From JADCRZ01 sp037718865 (GTDB lineage Bacteria > Bacteroidota > Bacteroidia > Chitinophagales > Chitinophagaceae), in the NCBI GenBank assembly GCA_037718865.1, contig JBBJMP010000032.1, forward strand, positions 1 through 58,217: a stretch of DNA of 58,217 bases, in the 5' to 3' direction. Below the pieces are notes generated by a model that was given only the letters and a program-made list of their open reading frames with translations, searched no databases and was not told the origin of the DNA. A program made the translations under genes and the position numbers. This document shows positions 1-9,394 of the stretch, one piece after another. Position 1 is the first letter of the stretch. The number at the start of each line of letters is the position of its first letter.

Positions 1-148
1 CGGGGCATGAATATGCATGCTCAAGTGCTACAAACCGGTTGCCCCTAGCCGGGGCATAAATAATGCATGCCCAAGTGCCACAAACCGGTTGCCCGTAGCC
101 GGGGCATGAATATGCATGCTCAAGTGCTACAAACCGGTTGCCCCTAGC
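1..148. repeat. Three tandem copies of a REP-like intergenic palindrome
   Basis: Three near-identical 49-50 bp units lie head to tail at 1-49, 50-99 and 100-148, with the start of a fourth at 149. Each unit carries an ATGCATGC palindrome, then a GCTACAAAC-like segment, CGGTTG, and the inverted repeat CCCCTAGCCGGGG. Units 1 and 3 look identical, and unit 2 differs at a few bases. The order CTACAAAC, six bases, CCCCT-three bases-GGGG recurs on the opposite strand at 58174-58200, so this is a dispersed palindromic element that has been locally amplified. The units abut with no spacers, so it is not a CRISPR array. The array may begin before the window. Confidence 0.85.
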
Positions 149-167
149 CGGGGCCAACCGGTTTTTT
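132..167 (+). terminator. Rho-independent terminator built from the last repeat unit
   Basis: The last repeat continues into a long inverted repeat: AACCGGTTGCCCC, a TAGC loop, then CGGGGCCAACCGGTT with one bulged base, followed directly by six T. It would end transcripts entering from the left of the window. The opposite strand has no U-run, so it is not expected to work for the gene at 263-1996. The palindromic repeat forms the upper part of the stem. Confidence 0.7.
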
Positions 168-262
168 ATTCTTACTGGTTGAGCATGCTATAATAAGAAA
201 AATGACTGTAAAAAATAACAGAGATAAGGCCTTTGTCATATAATCACTTTAATTGTCTGGTT

Positions 263-1996
263 TTAAAAAGCTTCTTTAATATGCTTGTAATTTGATTTTA
301 TAATTGCAACCACCTCATCCATTCTGCCAGTAAACATCAGCTTGGTCATAGATATGGCAAAACCTTTCATTTGCGCAAAGTCTGTTTTAGGCGGCATCGC
401 CAGTGCATTTGGATCTGTGATTACATTCACCAGGGCCGGACCCGGATGAGCCAAAGCATTTGCTATTGCCGTTCTTACATCTCCTGGTTTATGTGCTGAA
501 AATCCTTTCATCCCCAAAGATTCTGCTACTGCTGCAAAATCCGTATCAGGCAAATCTGTTTGCGAGTCGATTAGCCCGGCTACTTCCATTTCAAGTTTTA
601 CCATGCCCAGCGAGCCATTATTAAATACAATCAATTTTATGGGTAGCTTATATTGTACGATAGTGGCCAAATCACCTAATAACATCATCAGGCCGCCATC
701 ACCACACAATGCAATCACTTGCGTTCCCGGCCTGGCCAGCGCAGCACCTATAGCTTGCGGCATGGCATTAGCCATCGAGCCATGATTAAAGGAACCCAGC
801 AATTCCCGCTTACCGGTGGCATCAATGTAACGGGCTCCCCAAACGCAACACATCCCGGTATCAACAGTAAAAATAGCATTATCGTCAGCCAACTCATTAA
901 TTACTGAAGCAACAAATTCAGGGTGAATCAAATCTGTTTCTCCTTCATCTTCCACATAAACCCGGATAGTTTTGTTTACGTGTTCATAGAATTCAAGCTG
1001 CTTCTTTAAAAAATCCTCATTCTCTTTTGATTCGATTAAAGGTAGTAATACCTGAAGTGTATCTTTTATATGCCCTGCAAGCCCCAGGTCTACTTTGGCC
1101 CTCCGGCCAATGTGTTCGGGCTTTTCATCTACCTGAATAATTTTGCAGTCATTTGGCAAGAAGATGTTATAAGGAAAGTCCGTTCCCAGAAGAATAAGTA
1201 AATCAGATTCCTTCATACTTTGGTAAGCCGCAGGAAGCCCCAGCAGGCCTGTCATGCCGATCTCATAAGGATTATTATGCTGAACATACATCTTACCTTT
1301 AAAAGAATAACCCACTGGTGCTTTTATTTTCTTAGCCAGTGTAACAATTTCATCATGAGCGTCGCGGCAGCCCATGCCACAGAAAATGGTAATCTTTTCC
1401 GAGCCTTTTATTAGCCGCGCAAAATTGTTTAAACCTTCTGCGGTTGGGTGCATTACCGTTTCGGCTCTGAATACCTGCATGGCTGCGGCGCTTTCTACTG
1501 CATCCATTGCGGCCAAATCGCCAGGGATACCAAAAACAGCAACTCCTTTTTTATGTAACGCATGCTGAATAGCCGTTTGTAACATACGTGGAGCCTGGTG
1601 CGGCGTAGTTGCAATCTGATTATAGCAGCTGCAATCGTCAAATAGCTTAATGGTGTTTGTTTCCTGGAAGAATTCGGTACCAAATTCTTCGGAAGGGGTG
1701 GTGGAGGCAATAGCCAGAACAGCGGCTCCCGACCTGTGAGCATCATATAAACCATTGATAAGGTGAACATGGCCCGGACCGGAGCTTCCGGCACAGCAAG
1801 CCAATCCATTTAACTGCGCCTCAGCACCTGCGGCAAAGGCCCCCACTTCTTCATGTCTTACATGGATCCATTCCATATCATCCGCTCTTCGAACAGCATC
1901 ATTTATCTCATTTAAGCTATCTCCGGTTACCGCATATATTCTTTTGATACCGGCATCGGCCAGCATCTTAACTACCTGTTCAGCTATGTTTGCCAT
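263..1996 (-). CDS. poxB: Pyruvate oxidase-like ThDP-dependent enzyme (PoxB family)
   Basis: A 577-residue protein matching pyruvate:quinone oxidase/pyruvate oxidase along its length (E. coli PoxB is 572 residues). The family decarboxylates pyruvate to acetate using ThDP and FAD, passing electrons to quinone or oxygen. The N-terminal ThDP domain has AVTGDSLNEI near residue 22 and HEE at 48-50, with the conserved Glu. A central FAD-binding domain follows. The C-terminal ThDP domain has GDGGLMMLLGDL from 432 and the closing NN at 459-460 of the GDG...NN metal-ThDP motif. The tail keeps the GRxDEVxxxxKxN pattern of E. coli PoxB, whose C-terminus binds the membrane. The ATG at 1996 gives the usual family start. 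It stands alone. The acceptor (quinone or oxygen) cannot be told from sequence. Confidence 0.9.
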   Translation of the reverse strand: MANIAEQVVKMLADAGIKRIYAVTGDSLNEINDAVRRADDMEWIHVRHEEVGAFAAGAEAQLNGLACCAGSSGPGHVHLINGLYDAHRSGAAVLAIASTTPSEEFGTEFFQETNTIKLFDDCSCYNQIATTPHQAPRMLQTAIQHALHKKGVAVFGIPGDLAAMDAVESAAAMQVFRAETVMHPTAEGLNNFARLIKGSEKITIFCGMGCRDAHDEIVTLAKKIKAPVGYSFKGKMYVQHNNPYEIGMTGLLGLPAAYQSMKESDLLILLGTDFPYNIFLPNDCKIIQVDEKPEHIGRRAKVDLGLAGHIKDTLQVLLPLIESKENEDFLKKQLEFYEHVNKTIRVYVEDEGETDLIHPEFVASVINELADDNAIFTVDTGMCCVWGARYIDATGKRELLGSFNHGSMANAMPQAIGAALARPGTQVIALCGDGGLMMLLGDLATIVQYKLPIKLIVFNNGSLGMVKLEMEVAGLIDSQTDLPDTDFAAVAESLGMKGFSAHKPGDVRTAIANALAHPGPALVNVITDPNALAMPPKTDFAQMKGFAISMTKLMFTGRMDEVVAIIKSNYKHIKEAF

Positions 1997-2076
1997 GTTG
2001 ATGGATTTGAAGTATTTGTTTGAGATGAAGGACCTTTCGAAGCAATGTCAGCATAAAAATAATGATCATATGGTAA

Positions 2077-2814
2077 TCAAAGGCGGGCCTGGCGACCACC
2101 GTCAACACGCACTTCGGCCCCTTGCACGAACGCCGCATCGTCGGAGGCGAGGTAGGCTACGGTAGCAGCCACGTCTTCGGGAAGGCCCACGTCGACGCGT
2201 TCGATCTTTTCCGCCCCGCTTTTCACGTTGGGATTGTCCCAGAGCATGGGTGTATCGATGGCCCCGGGCAATACAGCGTTAACGCGGATGCCCAACGGCT
2301 GGCCTTCCAAGGCCGCCGAGCGGGTTAGCGAATTCAAGGCGGCCTTAGCCGCAGCGTATGGCGCCACAAGGGGACTGGTTGCGACGGCGTGAATGCTGGA
2401 GACGTTGACGACGCTGCCCCCGCGCTTCATGTTTAAAAAGGCATATTTGATAAAGTAGAAAGCGCCAAGCAAATCCACGTTTAGGGCGCGTAACCAGTCG
2501 TCGCCGGTTAGTTCGGTCAGGGGCTTAAACTCCATCAGGCCGGCACTGTTGACTACGATGTCGAGTCGACCGTAACGCACCATCGTATCTGCAACGGTGG
2601 CGGCTACCTGATCTTGAACCGCCACATCGCACACGCTGCCCCACACTCCCGGCGATCCGTCTTTTTTAACCAGTTCCGCGGCGCGGGCCAATTTTTCTTC
2701 GTGACGTCCAACCAGCACGAGGCGGGCTCCTTCCGAGCCCAGGCGCCGGGCTACTGCCAGTCCAATGCCGCTTGAACCTCCGGTGATAATAGCTACTTTG
2801 TCTTGAAATCTCAT
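2077..2814 (-). CDS. Classical short-chain dehydrogenase/reductase
   Basis: A 245-residue SDR with a Rossmann TGGSSGIG motif at 11-18, NSAG at 89-92, catalytic Ser139/140 and the YxxxK pair Tyr153/Lys157, and a C-terminal VDGG as in the FabG/glucose-dehydrogenase group. It should be an NAD(P)-dependent alcohol, sugar or keto-acyl oxidoreductase; the substrate cannot be read from sequence. It starts about 50 bp after the frameshifted glycosidase-like gene on the same strand, so the two probably formed an operon. Base composition is clearly richer in G+C than the neighbours, which suggests transfer from a G+C-richer relative. Confidence 0.9.
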   Translation of the reverse strand: MRFQDKVAIITGGSSGIGLAVARRLGSEGARLVLVGRHEEKLARAAELVKKDGSPGVWGSVCDVAVQDQVAATVADTMVRYGRLDIVVNSAGLMEFKPLTELTGDDWLRALNVDLLGAFYFIKYAFLNMKRGGSVVNVSSIHAVATSPLVAPYAAAKAALNSLTRSAALEGQPLGIRVNAVLPGAIDTPMLWDNPNVKSGAEKIERVDVGLPEDVAATVAYLASDDAAFVQGAEVRVDGGRQARL

Positions 2815-2864
2815 GTGGTTATGTTAAGTGTATGGAAGCGCGATAAAGAGGATCAAGTAGAATA

Positions 2865-4144
2865 TCACAGGCGCACAGCCTTGGTGTCGTCTGACTTTAT
2901 CGGCGCCTTCATTTGATCATTTTCGCCGGGCATCACGATTGGCATCTGGGAGAACAGTCCCTGCGTGTGTGTGGGCAGGATGCGCTGCCAGTCGCGAATA
3001 ATTTCTTTGAACGAAACGCCCACAGGTCGGATATTGCGATCCAGGTCGTAAAGGCCCAGCGCGTTCACCGTGCCGTTGTCTTCCCGCAAGGCCGTGTCCC
3101 AGTCAACCTGGTCAGTTAGCGAGTACCAGGTGAAGCCAATAATGGGCACACCGTCGTTGCGTATACGCAGCACATTGGCCCACTGCTTCCAGAGCCACTG
3201 CACAGCCTCGTCACCGCCCGGCCCCTGGGCATAGTTGGTTTCAGTGTGCATCACTGGCAGGTAGTAACGCTCATAATATTGCTTGGTAATCACGTAATAG
3301 CCAAATACTTCTCCGGATGGCTCGGTGCTGCCATCAGCGGCTACCCGAAACTCATTGGTGTTGTAGTAGTCGTTACCCATAATGCACCGGTGTTTGATCT
3401 TGTTCTCCAAAAAAAGTGGTACTCGGCACGACTCATGCCGTTGTCCAGCAGGTATTCATACACTTCCGAATCCACACGGCGACCGTAGTTCAGGTCGAGC
3501 GACAAAAAACGCCGGTGATTCAGGATTTCGGCTGGTTTGATAGCGGCCTGACTCTTGGCGTGGTGGTACTCGGTACTTTCGCTTTGAATAAACATGGCAT
3601 CGGGACGGGCCCTTACAATGGCGTGCATGGCCAACACGTTTGCTTTGACGAGGTGCTTTAGCGCGGTTACGAATGCCTTGTCGCTGGCGAGCTGCTCGTT
3701 CCACCACCCGTACAAAGCGGAAAACCGGGCGCAAATGTACATTTCGTTTACCGGTGTGTAGAGCTGTACCCACGGAAAGCGCGCGGCGAAGGCCAGGGCG
3801 TAGTCGGGGAACAAAACCGCAAAATCAGGGTTTTGAAAGTTGCCCAGCCAGTCAGGCACCCCGAAGTGGCACAAGTCCACTATTGGCACAATGTTGCGCC
3901 TTCGCAAGTCCTGAAAAGTTTCGTCGGCAAATGACCAATCATACCGGCCTGGCCCCAGCCAGGTATTGTGAATGGGTGGCCCATAACGAAGGAACTGGAT
4001 GCCCATCTCTTCCACCAAATCAAAATCCTGGCGCCAGTGAGAGTAGTGGCCGCATTTCTCTAACTCGTCAACTCGCAGCCGGCCATTATAAATGGTCGGG
4101 TAACTGTTTTCAATGCCCGTGGCGAACAAAAATTGGGAATTCAT
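2865..4144 (-). pseudogene. Family-1 glycosidase-like gene with one frameshift
   Basis: Two reading frames together encode about 427 residues of a GH1-like (beta/alpha)8 protein. The first part (4144 to about 3410) has ATGIENSYPT, LRYGPP and the acid/base motif TPVNE. The second (about 3410 to 2865) has GNDYYNTNE and the nucleophile-like motif HTETN. Protein similarity runs straight from HFF into LENKIKHR across a run of seven T on the coding strand (3409-3415). One extra T would restore a single frame. This GH1-like type is also known to me fused to a dTDP-4-dehydrorhamnose-reductase-like domain in other bacteria; here an SDR follows as a separate gene. G+C is raised as in that SDR. It could be a real pseudogene or a homopolymer sequencing error. 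Confidence 0.75.
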
Positions 4145-4345
4145 AAGACAACTAAAAAGTAATTTGGAATCCCTTACTACCTCTATAATTTCCTAAACTA
4201 CAATAGGAAGTTATGAAAAAAAATCAATTTTGCTCTTACCTGAATGTGTTGCTGCTTGAGCACAAGTACGCCAGGTATTGACTGCTGCGCATAGCCTTTG
4301 TCAAAGCTCCTCAATTTTAAATTTAATTGAGCGGGCGCAGTGAAG

Positions 4346-4939
4346 TTATTTTGTCAGCATTGTCTGTAAATTCTGTTTAGGCTCGTAGTTAAGAACAACA
4401 ATCCCGCAGTCAAATGAAATAGATTTTATCAATGTCAGATCTTTCGTGCTGTCAAGCTCTTTGAAAATTGTCATTCCGTTACCCATTGCCGTTGGATTTA
4501 TGAATAAATGAAACTCGTCAATCAATCCTTGTTTGATTAGAGCCGATACAAAAGTTGCACCGCCATAAGCAATGAGGTCTTTACCATCTTGTTGTTTTAA
4601 TTTTGTAATTTCGTCAACAAGGTCGCCTTTTGCTAAAACGGTACTGTCCCATGTTGACTTGTCAAGCGTTTTGGTAAAAACAACTTTGTATGTGTCTGTA
4701 AATTTCTTACCGGCTGTACATTCCGGATCGTCTGGATTTGCAGCCACGGCGGCCCAGTAAGGAATGAACCCTTCGGCAAGTTTTCTGCCTAAAACAATGG
4801 TGTCAACAGGATCTGTAATTTCGCCGACATACTTATTAATGTCCTCTGTCCAGGGTAAAGTCATCCAATCCATTTCGCCATTTGGTCCGGCAATGTATCC
4901 GTCAACGGTCATTTGTACTTGAAGTTTTAATTTTCGCAT
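4346..4939 (-). CDS. Dihydrofolate-reductase-like protein (RibD C-terminal fold)
   Basis: A 197-residue protein of the RibD_C/YyaP-type dihydrofolate-reductase-like family. It begins MRKLKLQVQMTVDGYIAGPN, where the DGYIAGPNGEMDW stretch is the family hallmark. VDTIVLGRKL and the central KDLIAYGGATFVSALIK form the nucleotide-binding part. These proteins are probably NADPH-dependent reductases, but most have no assigned substrate, and it should not be read as a genuine folate reductase. It is a single gene. Composition is A+T-rich again, unlike the insert just upstream. Confidence 0.85.
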   Translation of the reverse strand: MRKLKLQVQMTVDGYIAGPNGEMDWMTLPWTEDINKYVGEITDPVDTIVLGRKLAEGFIPYWAAVAANPDDPECTAGKKFTDTYKVVFTKTLDKSTWDSTVLAKGDLVDEITKLKQQDGKDLIAYGGATFVSALIKQGLIDEFHLFINPTAMGNGMTIFKELDSTKDLTLIKSISFDCGIVVLNYEPKQNLQTMLTK

Positions 4940-5128
4940 TTGTCTATAAGTTTCCTACAAAAATAGCTTGTGAGGATTTTATCCTTGGGGTGTAAATGCG
5001 CCTTTCAAGGGGGAAATTGCGACACTTCCATGTGTTTCATATAAGATTATTTATAGTCTCTTATTTCGCCTTTGCACCGTTAGTTGCAGTTCCTTCTGCA
5101 GTCCGCCTGTACTTCACTTAATAATCGT

Positions 5129-5899
5129 TCAGGCTAAAGTAACTGAAGTTTCTTGTTGTTTTATTCCCAGGAATTGCACACTGGTTGTCCATAACATCTG
5201 CTGAAAATCCCGGTTGTATGAATCTGTGGAAGATTTAATTTCTTTCGTTCCCTCAAAGTATTTTCCTTTATTTTCCCGGTACTTTTCTGAATAGGCCAGG
5301 TTTGCCAGACGTTTACCGGAATCTTGCGGCGAATTTACATTACGTACAAAGTATTTAAGCAATGGAAATACGTTTTTCCATACGAAACGCAACAACGGGG
5401 AATACGTTCTTGCAAGTCCCGTTCCTGGCACTAGTCCCGGGTCAAAGGCGTTAACTCTTATATTTGTTTTGTCGTGTACACCACTTGCCGTAAATGTTAT
5501 ACTGGCGTTGTTGTCCATAAATGGTAAAAGCAATAAGGTTAGGTAAAAAGAAGCCAGGTGATTTACACCAAAGGTACTTTCATAACCTTCTTTTGTGAAT
5601 TGTGTTTTACCAATGTTTTGAATGCCTACGTTATTTATTAAAGCAATAATACAGGGATTTTCATTTTTTGAAAACTGTTCTTTAAAGTTTCTGATGGATT
5701 CTAATGAATCTAAATCCAACAGCAAGCAGAGTAAATTTTTGTGCCCCGTTTTACGTTCTATTGATTGTACAACATTTCTCCCCGATTCGAGGTTTCGACA
5801 AGCAATAATGATTTGCTCGTTAGGTGCAATTCTGGCTGTATGCATAGCACATTCAAAGCCGATTCCACTTGTTGCTCCCGTAATGATTACTGAGTTCAT
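5129..5899 (-). pseudogene. SDR with the catalytic Tyr-Lys segment deleted
   Basis: An open frame of 256 residues resembling retinol-dehydrogenase-like SDRs: TGATSGIG at 7-14, NNVG at 89-92, and the late INVNAFDPGLVPGTG-type segment at about 147-160. After TASGVHD (137-143) the sequence jumps straight to the NIRVNAFDPG region. The stretch of several tens of residues that carries the YxxxK pair in relatives is missing, with no loss of frame. Without Tyr and Lys it cannot do normal SDR chemistry. It lies 78 bp after the broken Crp/Fnr gene on the same strand, so the two may once have been cotranscribed. It is most likely a non-functional remnant, though a binding role cannot be excluded. Confidence 0.7.
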
Positions 5900-5977
5900 T
5901 TTTTTATCTTTGTTAAGTTATAATGCAAAGTTTATAACTAAAAAAATGAAATCATTTGCCATTTGGTAAAAAGCCAT

Positions 5978-6547
5978 TTAGTTACTAATATTTTTTCTGA
6001 TTCTGCTTAACGATTGTGTAATACCGAGATAGGAAGCTAGATACGATAGTGGGATTCTGTTAGCAAGTTTGGGAAATTTTTCAAAGAAGCTAAGGTAACG
6101 TTCCGTAGCATCTTCCGCCATCATTGAACTGATTTTATTTACTTTTTCTATTAATGCTTTTGATGTTATTTTGCTGATGATATCATCCCAACCAATGATA
6201 GTCATAGACAGTTCTTTCATTGCTTCCTTTGAAAAAACGATCATTTTGCAATCGGTAATCGTGTGTACATACTCCGAAGATGGAATATTTGATTATAGCT
6301 GTTGATGTCAACGAAAAAATGATTTTCATCTATAAAGTACTTGGTAATTTCCTCTCCTTGATTGTTGTAATAGCAAATTCTAAAAATGCCTTCGGTCAGA
6401 AATGCAATTTCTCTTGGTATTTTTCCAGCTTCAGCATAATATTCATCCTTTTTTTAATTCCTTTGGAACTCCTATGCTTTTCACCAGGTCAATTTGTTGC
6501 TGGTTCAAATGCCCAAATTGCAATAAATAGTTTATGAGTGCTTCCAT
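5978..6547 (-). pseudogene. Crp/Fnr-family regulator broken by two frameshifts
   Basis: Three frames in succession spell one Crp/Fnr-type regulator of about 190 residues. From the ATG at 6547 it reads MEALINYLLQFGHLNQQQID to GVPKELKK, then stops. After a shift at a seven-A run on the coding strand (6449-6455) it continues YYAEAGKIPREIAFLTEG into the cyclic-nucleotide-binding-like barrel. A second shift near 6281-6290 leads to PSSEYVHTITDCKMIVFSKE and the rest, including RIPLSYLASYLGITQSLSRIR, the DNA-recognition helix region. Only the last 88 codons form an obvious open frame. The gene probably controlled the SDR downstream. The alternative is homopolymer sequencing error. Confidence 0.75.
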
Positions 6548-6841
6548 AATCGCAAAACTATCAAATGTCGTTTAGTGAGGATTTGTCATTTGGCAAAAAA
6601 TTTCATGATCTGTCTTGTCTGCTGTAAATGTTTGGTGGTTAGCCGTTTCGACCTTTTGTCTTTCTTATCCACAGTTTCATTTATCAATTTTTGTGACCGC
6701 TAACGGTTTCGCATTTATGCTGCTGAGGATTTAACACTGGCAGCGTACACAAAGACATTATAAGGGTTTCGATTTTCGATGTATAGAAAAAACGTCTTGA
6801 CGTAAGTACAGAATAAATTAATGACAGACCAGGAAAAGTAC

Positions 6842-7738
6842 TTAATACAGCGTTTCCCTGAACTCTATATTATAAATTGCTTTTTGATTCCCGGCCACGC
6901 CATTGCCTATGTCATACGTTTTGCTTAAGTCGAGGGTTTTATCTGTAGTTTCTTCCAGAAGTGTCCCCCACGGTAAACCCGCGCTTTTATCTACATCCTT
7001 TTTCATAAGCATTTTCAGGCTTTTGGATAAATTGTAGGTAAAAAGACTTCCCAGCTTATCGTCCGATACTGCGTATTCCCCTTTACCCGCCGAAGCTACA
7101 AGAATTGATGCGGTGTAGTCGCAAAATAAAACTTCACAGGTTTCTTTATTAATAATTACAGGTTCTTGTTTTTCCTTCCGCAGGGCCGCACTGCCTCCTT
7201 TGACCTTTCTTTTAAATTCAATAAGGCTGTTGCAGCAATCACCTATTACAATATTCAGCCGTGCACCTCTGCGTTTTACTATCTCAAAAAGATCAGCCAG
7301 GTTCTCAGTATGCGCATTGATCACATCTATCTTATCGGAGGCAGGGTGCGATCGCAGATCTACCTGGGGATATTTTTTTGAAGCATCTTTTTCGTAACTA
7401 AAGCCATGACCGGAATAATAAAACACCACAATGTCATTGTTGCCCGGCGTTAGCATATCGATAGCCCCCAGGATATTATCCTTGCCATAATCTTCACCCT
7501 GCACTATAAGTTCTATAAAATTAAAATTCATTTCCTGAGACAGTTTTTCAAACATGTGTCTCATCGAACTTATGTCTGCTGTACAGCCTTTTCCGATGGT
7601 AGCGTCTATTGTATTGGCTGCAATTAACAAGATAAATTTGGTTCTTGCAACTTCCTCCGATTGTGACATCTTTTTAGCAAACAGCTTTTTTTGTTTAGAG
7701 AAAGACTCAACCTTTTTAGGGTGCTTAGGATTTCGCAT
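6842..7738 (-). CDS. Caspase-like (peptidase C14) cysteine protease
   Basis: A 298-residue protein with a caspase/metacaspase p20-like domain. FILLIAANTID begins the first strand near residue 35. The catalytic His lies in VVFYYSGHGF (His111) and the catalytic Cys in VIGDCCNS (Cys169 by the D-x-C pattern). A later strand, ILVASAGKGEYA, matches the substrate-pocket region. There is no signal peptide and the lysine-rich N-terminus suggests a cytoplasmic protein. Members cleave after Arg/Lys or Asp and in bacteria are often linked to stress, cell death or defence. It has no fused effector or sensor domain. It is divergent from the TPR/membrane protein gene at 7907, with 168 bp between, so the two may be functionally linked; that is inference. 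Confidence 0.85.
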   Translation of the reverse strand: MRNPKHPKKVESFSKQKKLFAKKMSQSEEVARTKFILLIAANTIDATIGKGCTADISSMRHMFEKLSQEMNFNFIELIVQGEDYGKDNILGAIDMLTPGNNDIVVFYYSGHGFSYEKDASKKYPQVDLRSHPASDKIDVINAHTENLADLFEIVKRRGARLNIVIGDCCNSLIEFKRKVKGGSAALRKEKQEPVIINKETCEVLFCDYTASILVASAGKGEYAVSDDKLGSLFTYNLSKSLKMLMKKDVDKSAGLPWGTLLEETTDKTLDLSKTYDIGNGVAGNQKAIYNIEFRETLY

Positions 7739-7906
7739 AGAGTGTAATTTATAAGTGGGAGTGTTCTACGTTCCCTAAAATTAAGGATGTTGTTGGAATA
7801 ATATCGCATTTGGTTCGATAACAAAACGCAGGCTTATGGATGTTACGCCGGAAAATAATATAAAAAATTAGCTTTTTTGAAAGAAAATAGGAGCAACTTT
7901 ACAACA

Positions 7907-9322
7907 ATGAAATGCTTAAGACCAACGCTCCGCCTTATTATATTGTGTTTTTATTCTACATTGTTTACGGCCGGCGGTTTTGCACAGGCATCTAAAATCG
8001 AGAATCTTTCCCGATTGTTATTGGCAGAAAAAACGGACAGCAACAAGGTTACACTACTTTGGCAACTGGCGGAGCAGTATCAATCATTTAAACCGGACAC
8101 TTCTTTACAATTTGCCAAAAAAGCGTTGTTGCTGGCCCAAAGAATAAAATTTACAGAAGGTGAATCCCGCTCACTGGCGCTGCTGGCCACTTCACAATAC
8201 TTATTGGGCGATTATTCGAAAGCATTGAACAATTATATGCTTAAGCTCAAAATTGAAGAAAAAAGAAACAGTCCACGCAATTATGCCAGCGCCCTGAATA
8301 ATATTGGTATCACCTATATTCTACTGAAAGATTATACAAATGCTTTGGAGTACCTGTATCGCGCCGACTCTACTGTAGACGTAACGCGAGGAAAAACAAA
8401 AGAAGAGTTGAAATATAATATTGAAGTGAACATAGGCGAAGCATATTACCGCATGAAAATACCAGACTCTGCTTCTGCCTACTTTAATAGCGCTTTAACC
8501 TTGGCTCAGTTTTCTGGGGACAGTGCAGCAGTGGGTGCGGCCATTCTCGGTAAGGCAAATGTATTGGCACTTAAAAATGAAACACAAAAGGCTTTACCTT
8601 ACTATAGGAACGCTTACAGTTATTTATACGGGGGACTGGATGCTGATATACTTTGTGAGGTAAGCCTGGGAATGGCAAAAGCTTTTGAAAAATTGGCGGA
8701 GAATGATTCAGCAGTTTATTTTGGCAATATGAGTTATTCCCTGGCAGAAAAAAGTAAGTTTCTGTCCCGTCAGTTGGATGCGGCATTATTTCTTAGCGGC
8801 ATTTACAACAAATCACTGGAATATGACAGTGCATTTTCTTACCTGGAACAAACTGTGCAATTGAAAGATTCTGTTATGGGCCATGAAAAAATAAAGGCGG
8901 CCATGATCTTATCCATCGATGAAAAATTGCGCCAGGAAGAAATTACCGAGCAAAAAATAAGAGATAAAAAAGCCAGATTTAAGCAATTACAATTGTCAAT
9001 AATAGCGATTTGTATTCCAGCGTTATTTTTAGTTACACTTTTCGTAAGCCGCATAAAAATAAACAGGAAGCTGATAAAATTTATGGGTATCATTTCCCTG
9101 CTGTTTCTGTTTGAATTCCTCACCTTGCTGCTGCATCCCGTAGTAGCCGACCTCACCCATCATATACCCATACTGGAATTGTTGGTATTTGTCTGTATTG
9201 CGGCATTGCTGGTGCCTGCACATCACCGGCTGGAACACGTACTGCTAAATAAACTTACCAAACCGAAAGAAGACGATAATGGTATTCGGATCATTACAAA
9301 AAAAATGATCTTAAAAAAATAG
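7907..9322 (+). CDS. Secreted or periplasmic TPR protein with C-terminal membrane helices
   Basis: About 471 residues from the ATG at 7907. A TTG start at 7877 would add ten residues, but the ATG puts the signal sequence at the very N-terminus. A hydrophobic leader ending GGFAQA is followed by roughly six or seven TPR-like helix pairs (for example YASALNNIGITYILLKDYTNALEYLYRA). A charged helix, EKIKAAMILSIDEKLRQEE, comes next, then three hydrophobic segments in the last 110 residues. The layout resembles the sensor half of Bacteroidota TPR histidine kinases or LuxR-type regulators, but no kinase or DNA-binding domain follows the membrane helices. The pairing with the divergent caspase-like gene may mean the TPR part senses or scaffolds; no direct evidence. 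Confidence 0.75.
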   Translation: MKCLRPTLRLIILCFYSTLFTAGGFAQASKIENLSRLLLAEKTDSNKVTLLWQLAEQYQSFKPDTSLQFAKKALLLAQRIKFTEGESRSLALLATSQYLLGDYSKALNNYMLKLKIEEKRNSPRNYASALNNIGITYILLKDYTNALEYLYRADSTVDVTRGKTKEELKYNIEVNIGEAYYRMKIPDSASAYFNSALTLAQFSGDSAAVGAAILGKANVLALKNETQKALPYYRNAYSYLYGGLDADILCEVSLGMAKAFEKLAENDSAVYFGNMSYSLAEKSKFLSRQLDAALFLSGIYNKSLEYDSAFSYLEQTVQLKDSVMGHEKIKAAMILSIDEKLRQEEITEQKIRDKKARFKQLQLSIIAICIPALFLVTLFVSRIKINRKLIKFMGIISLLFLFEFLTLLLHPVVADLTHHIPILELLVFVCIAALLVPAHHRLEHVLLNKLTKPKEDDNGIRIITKKMILKK

Positions 9323-9394
9323 TAATGAATTTCTGCATAATGTTTTGGAGGAACTCATTACAAAGCGGAAAAATTTCAACGGCTGTTGAAGCTT

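Noticed and set aside
1..148. Possible CRISPR array at the left end
   Set aside because: The units abut directly with no unique spacers, are 49-50 bp long and vary internally; they match a palindromic intergenic element instead.
3409..3415. Programmed frameshifting at the seven-T run in the GH1-like gene
   Set aside because: There is no downstream pseudoknot or conserved overlap, and GH1-like enzymes are not known to use it; decay or sequencing error is more likely.
4310..4331. Inverted repeat CTCAATT...AATTGAG as a terminator of the DHFR-like gene
   Set aside because: The stem is very A+T-rich and there is no U-run beyond it on the minus strand.
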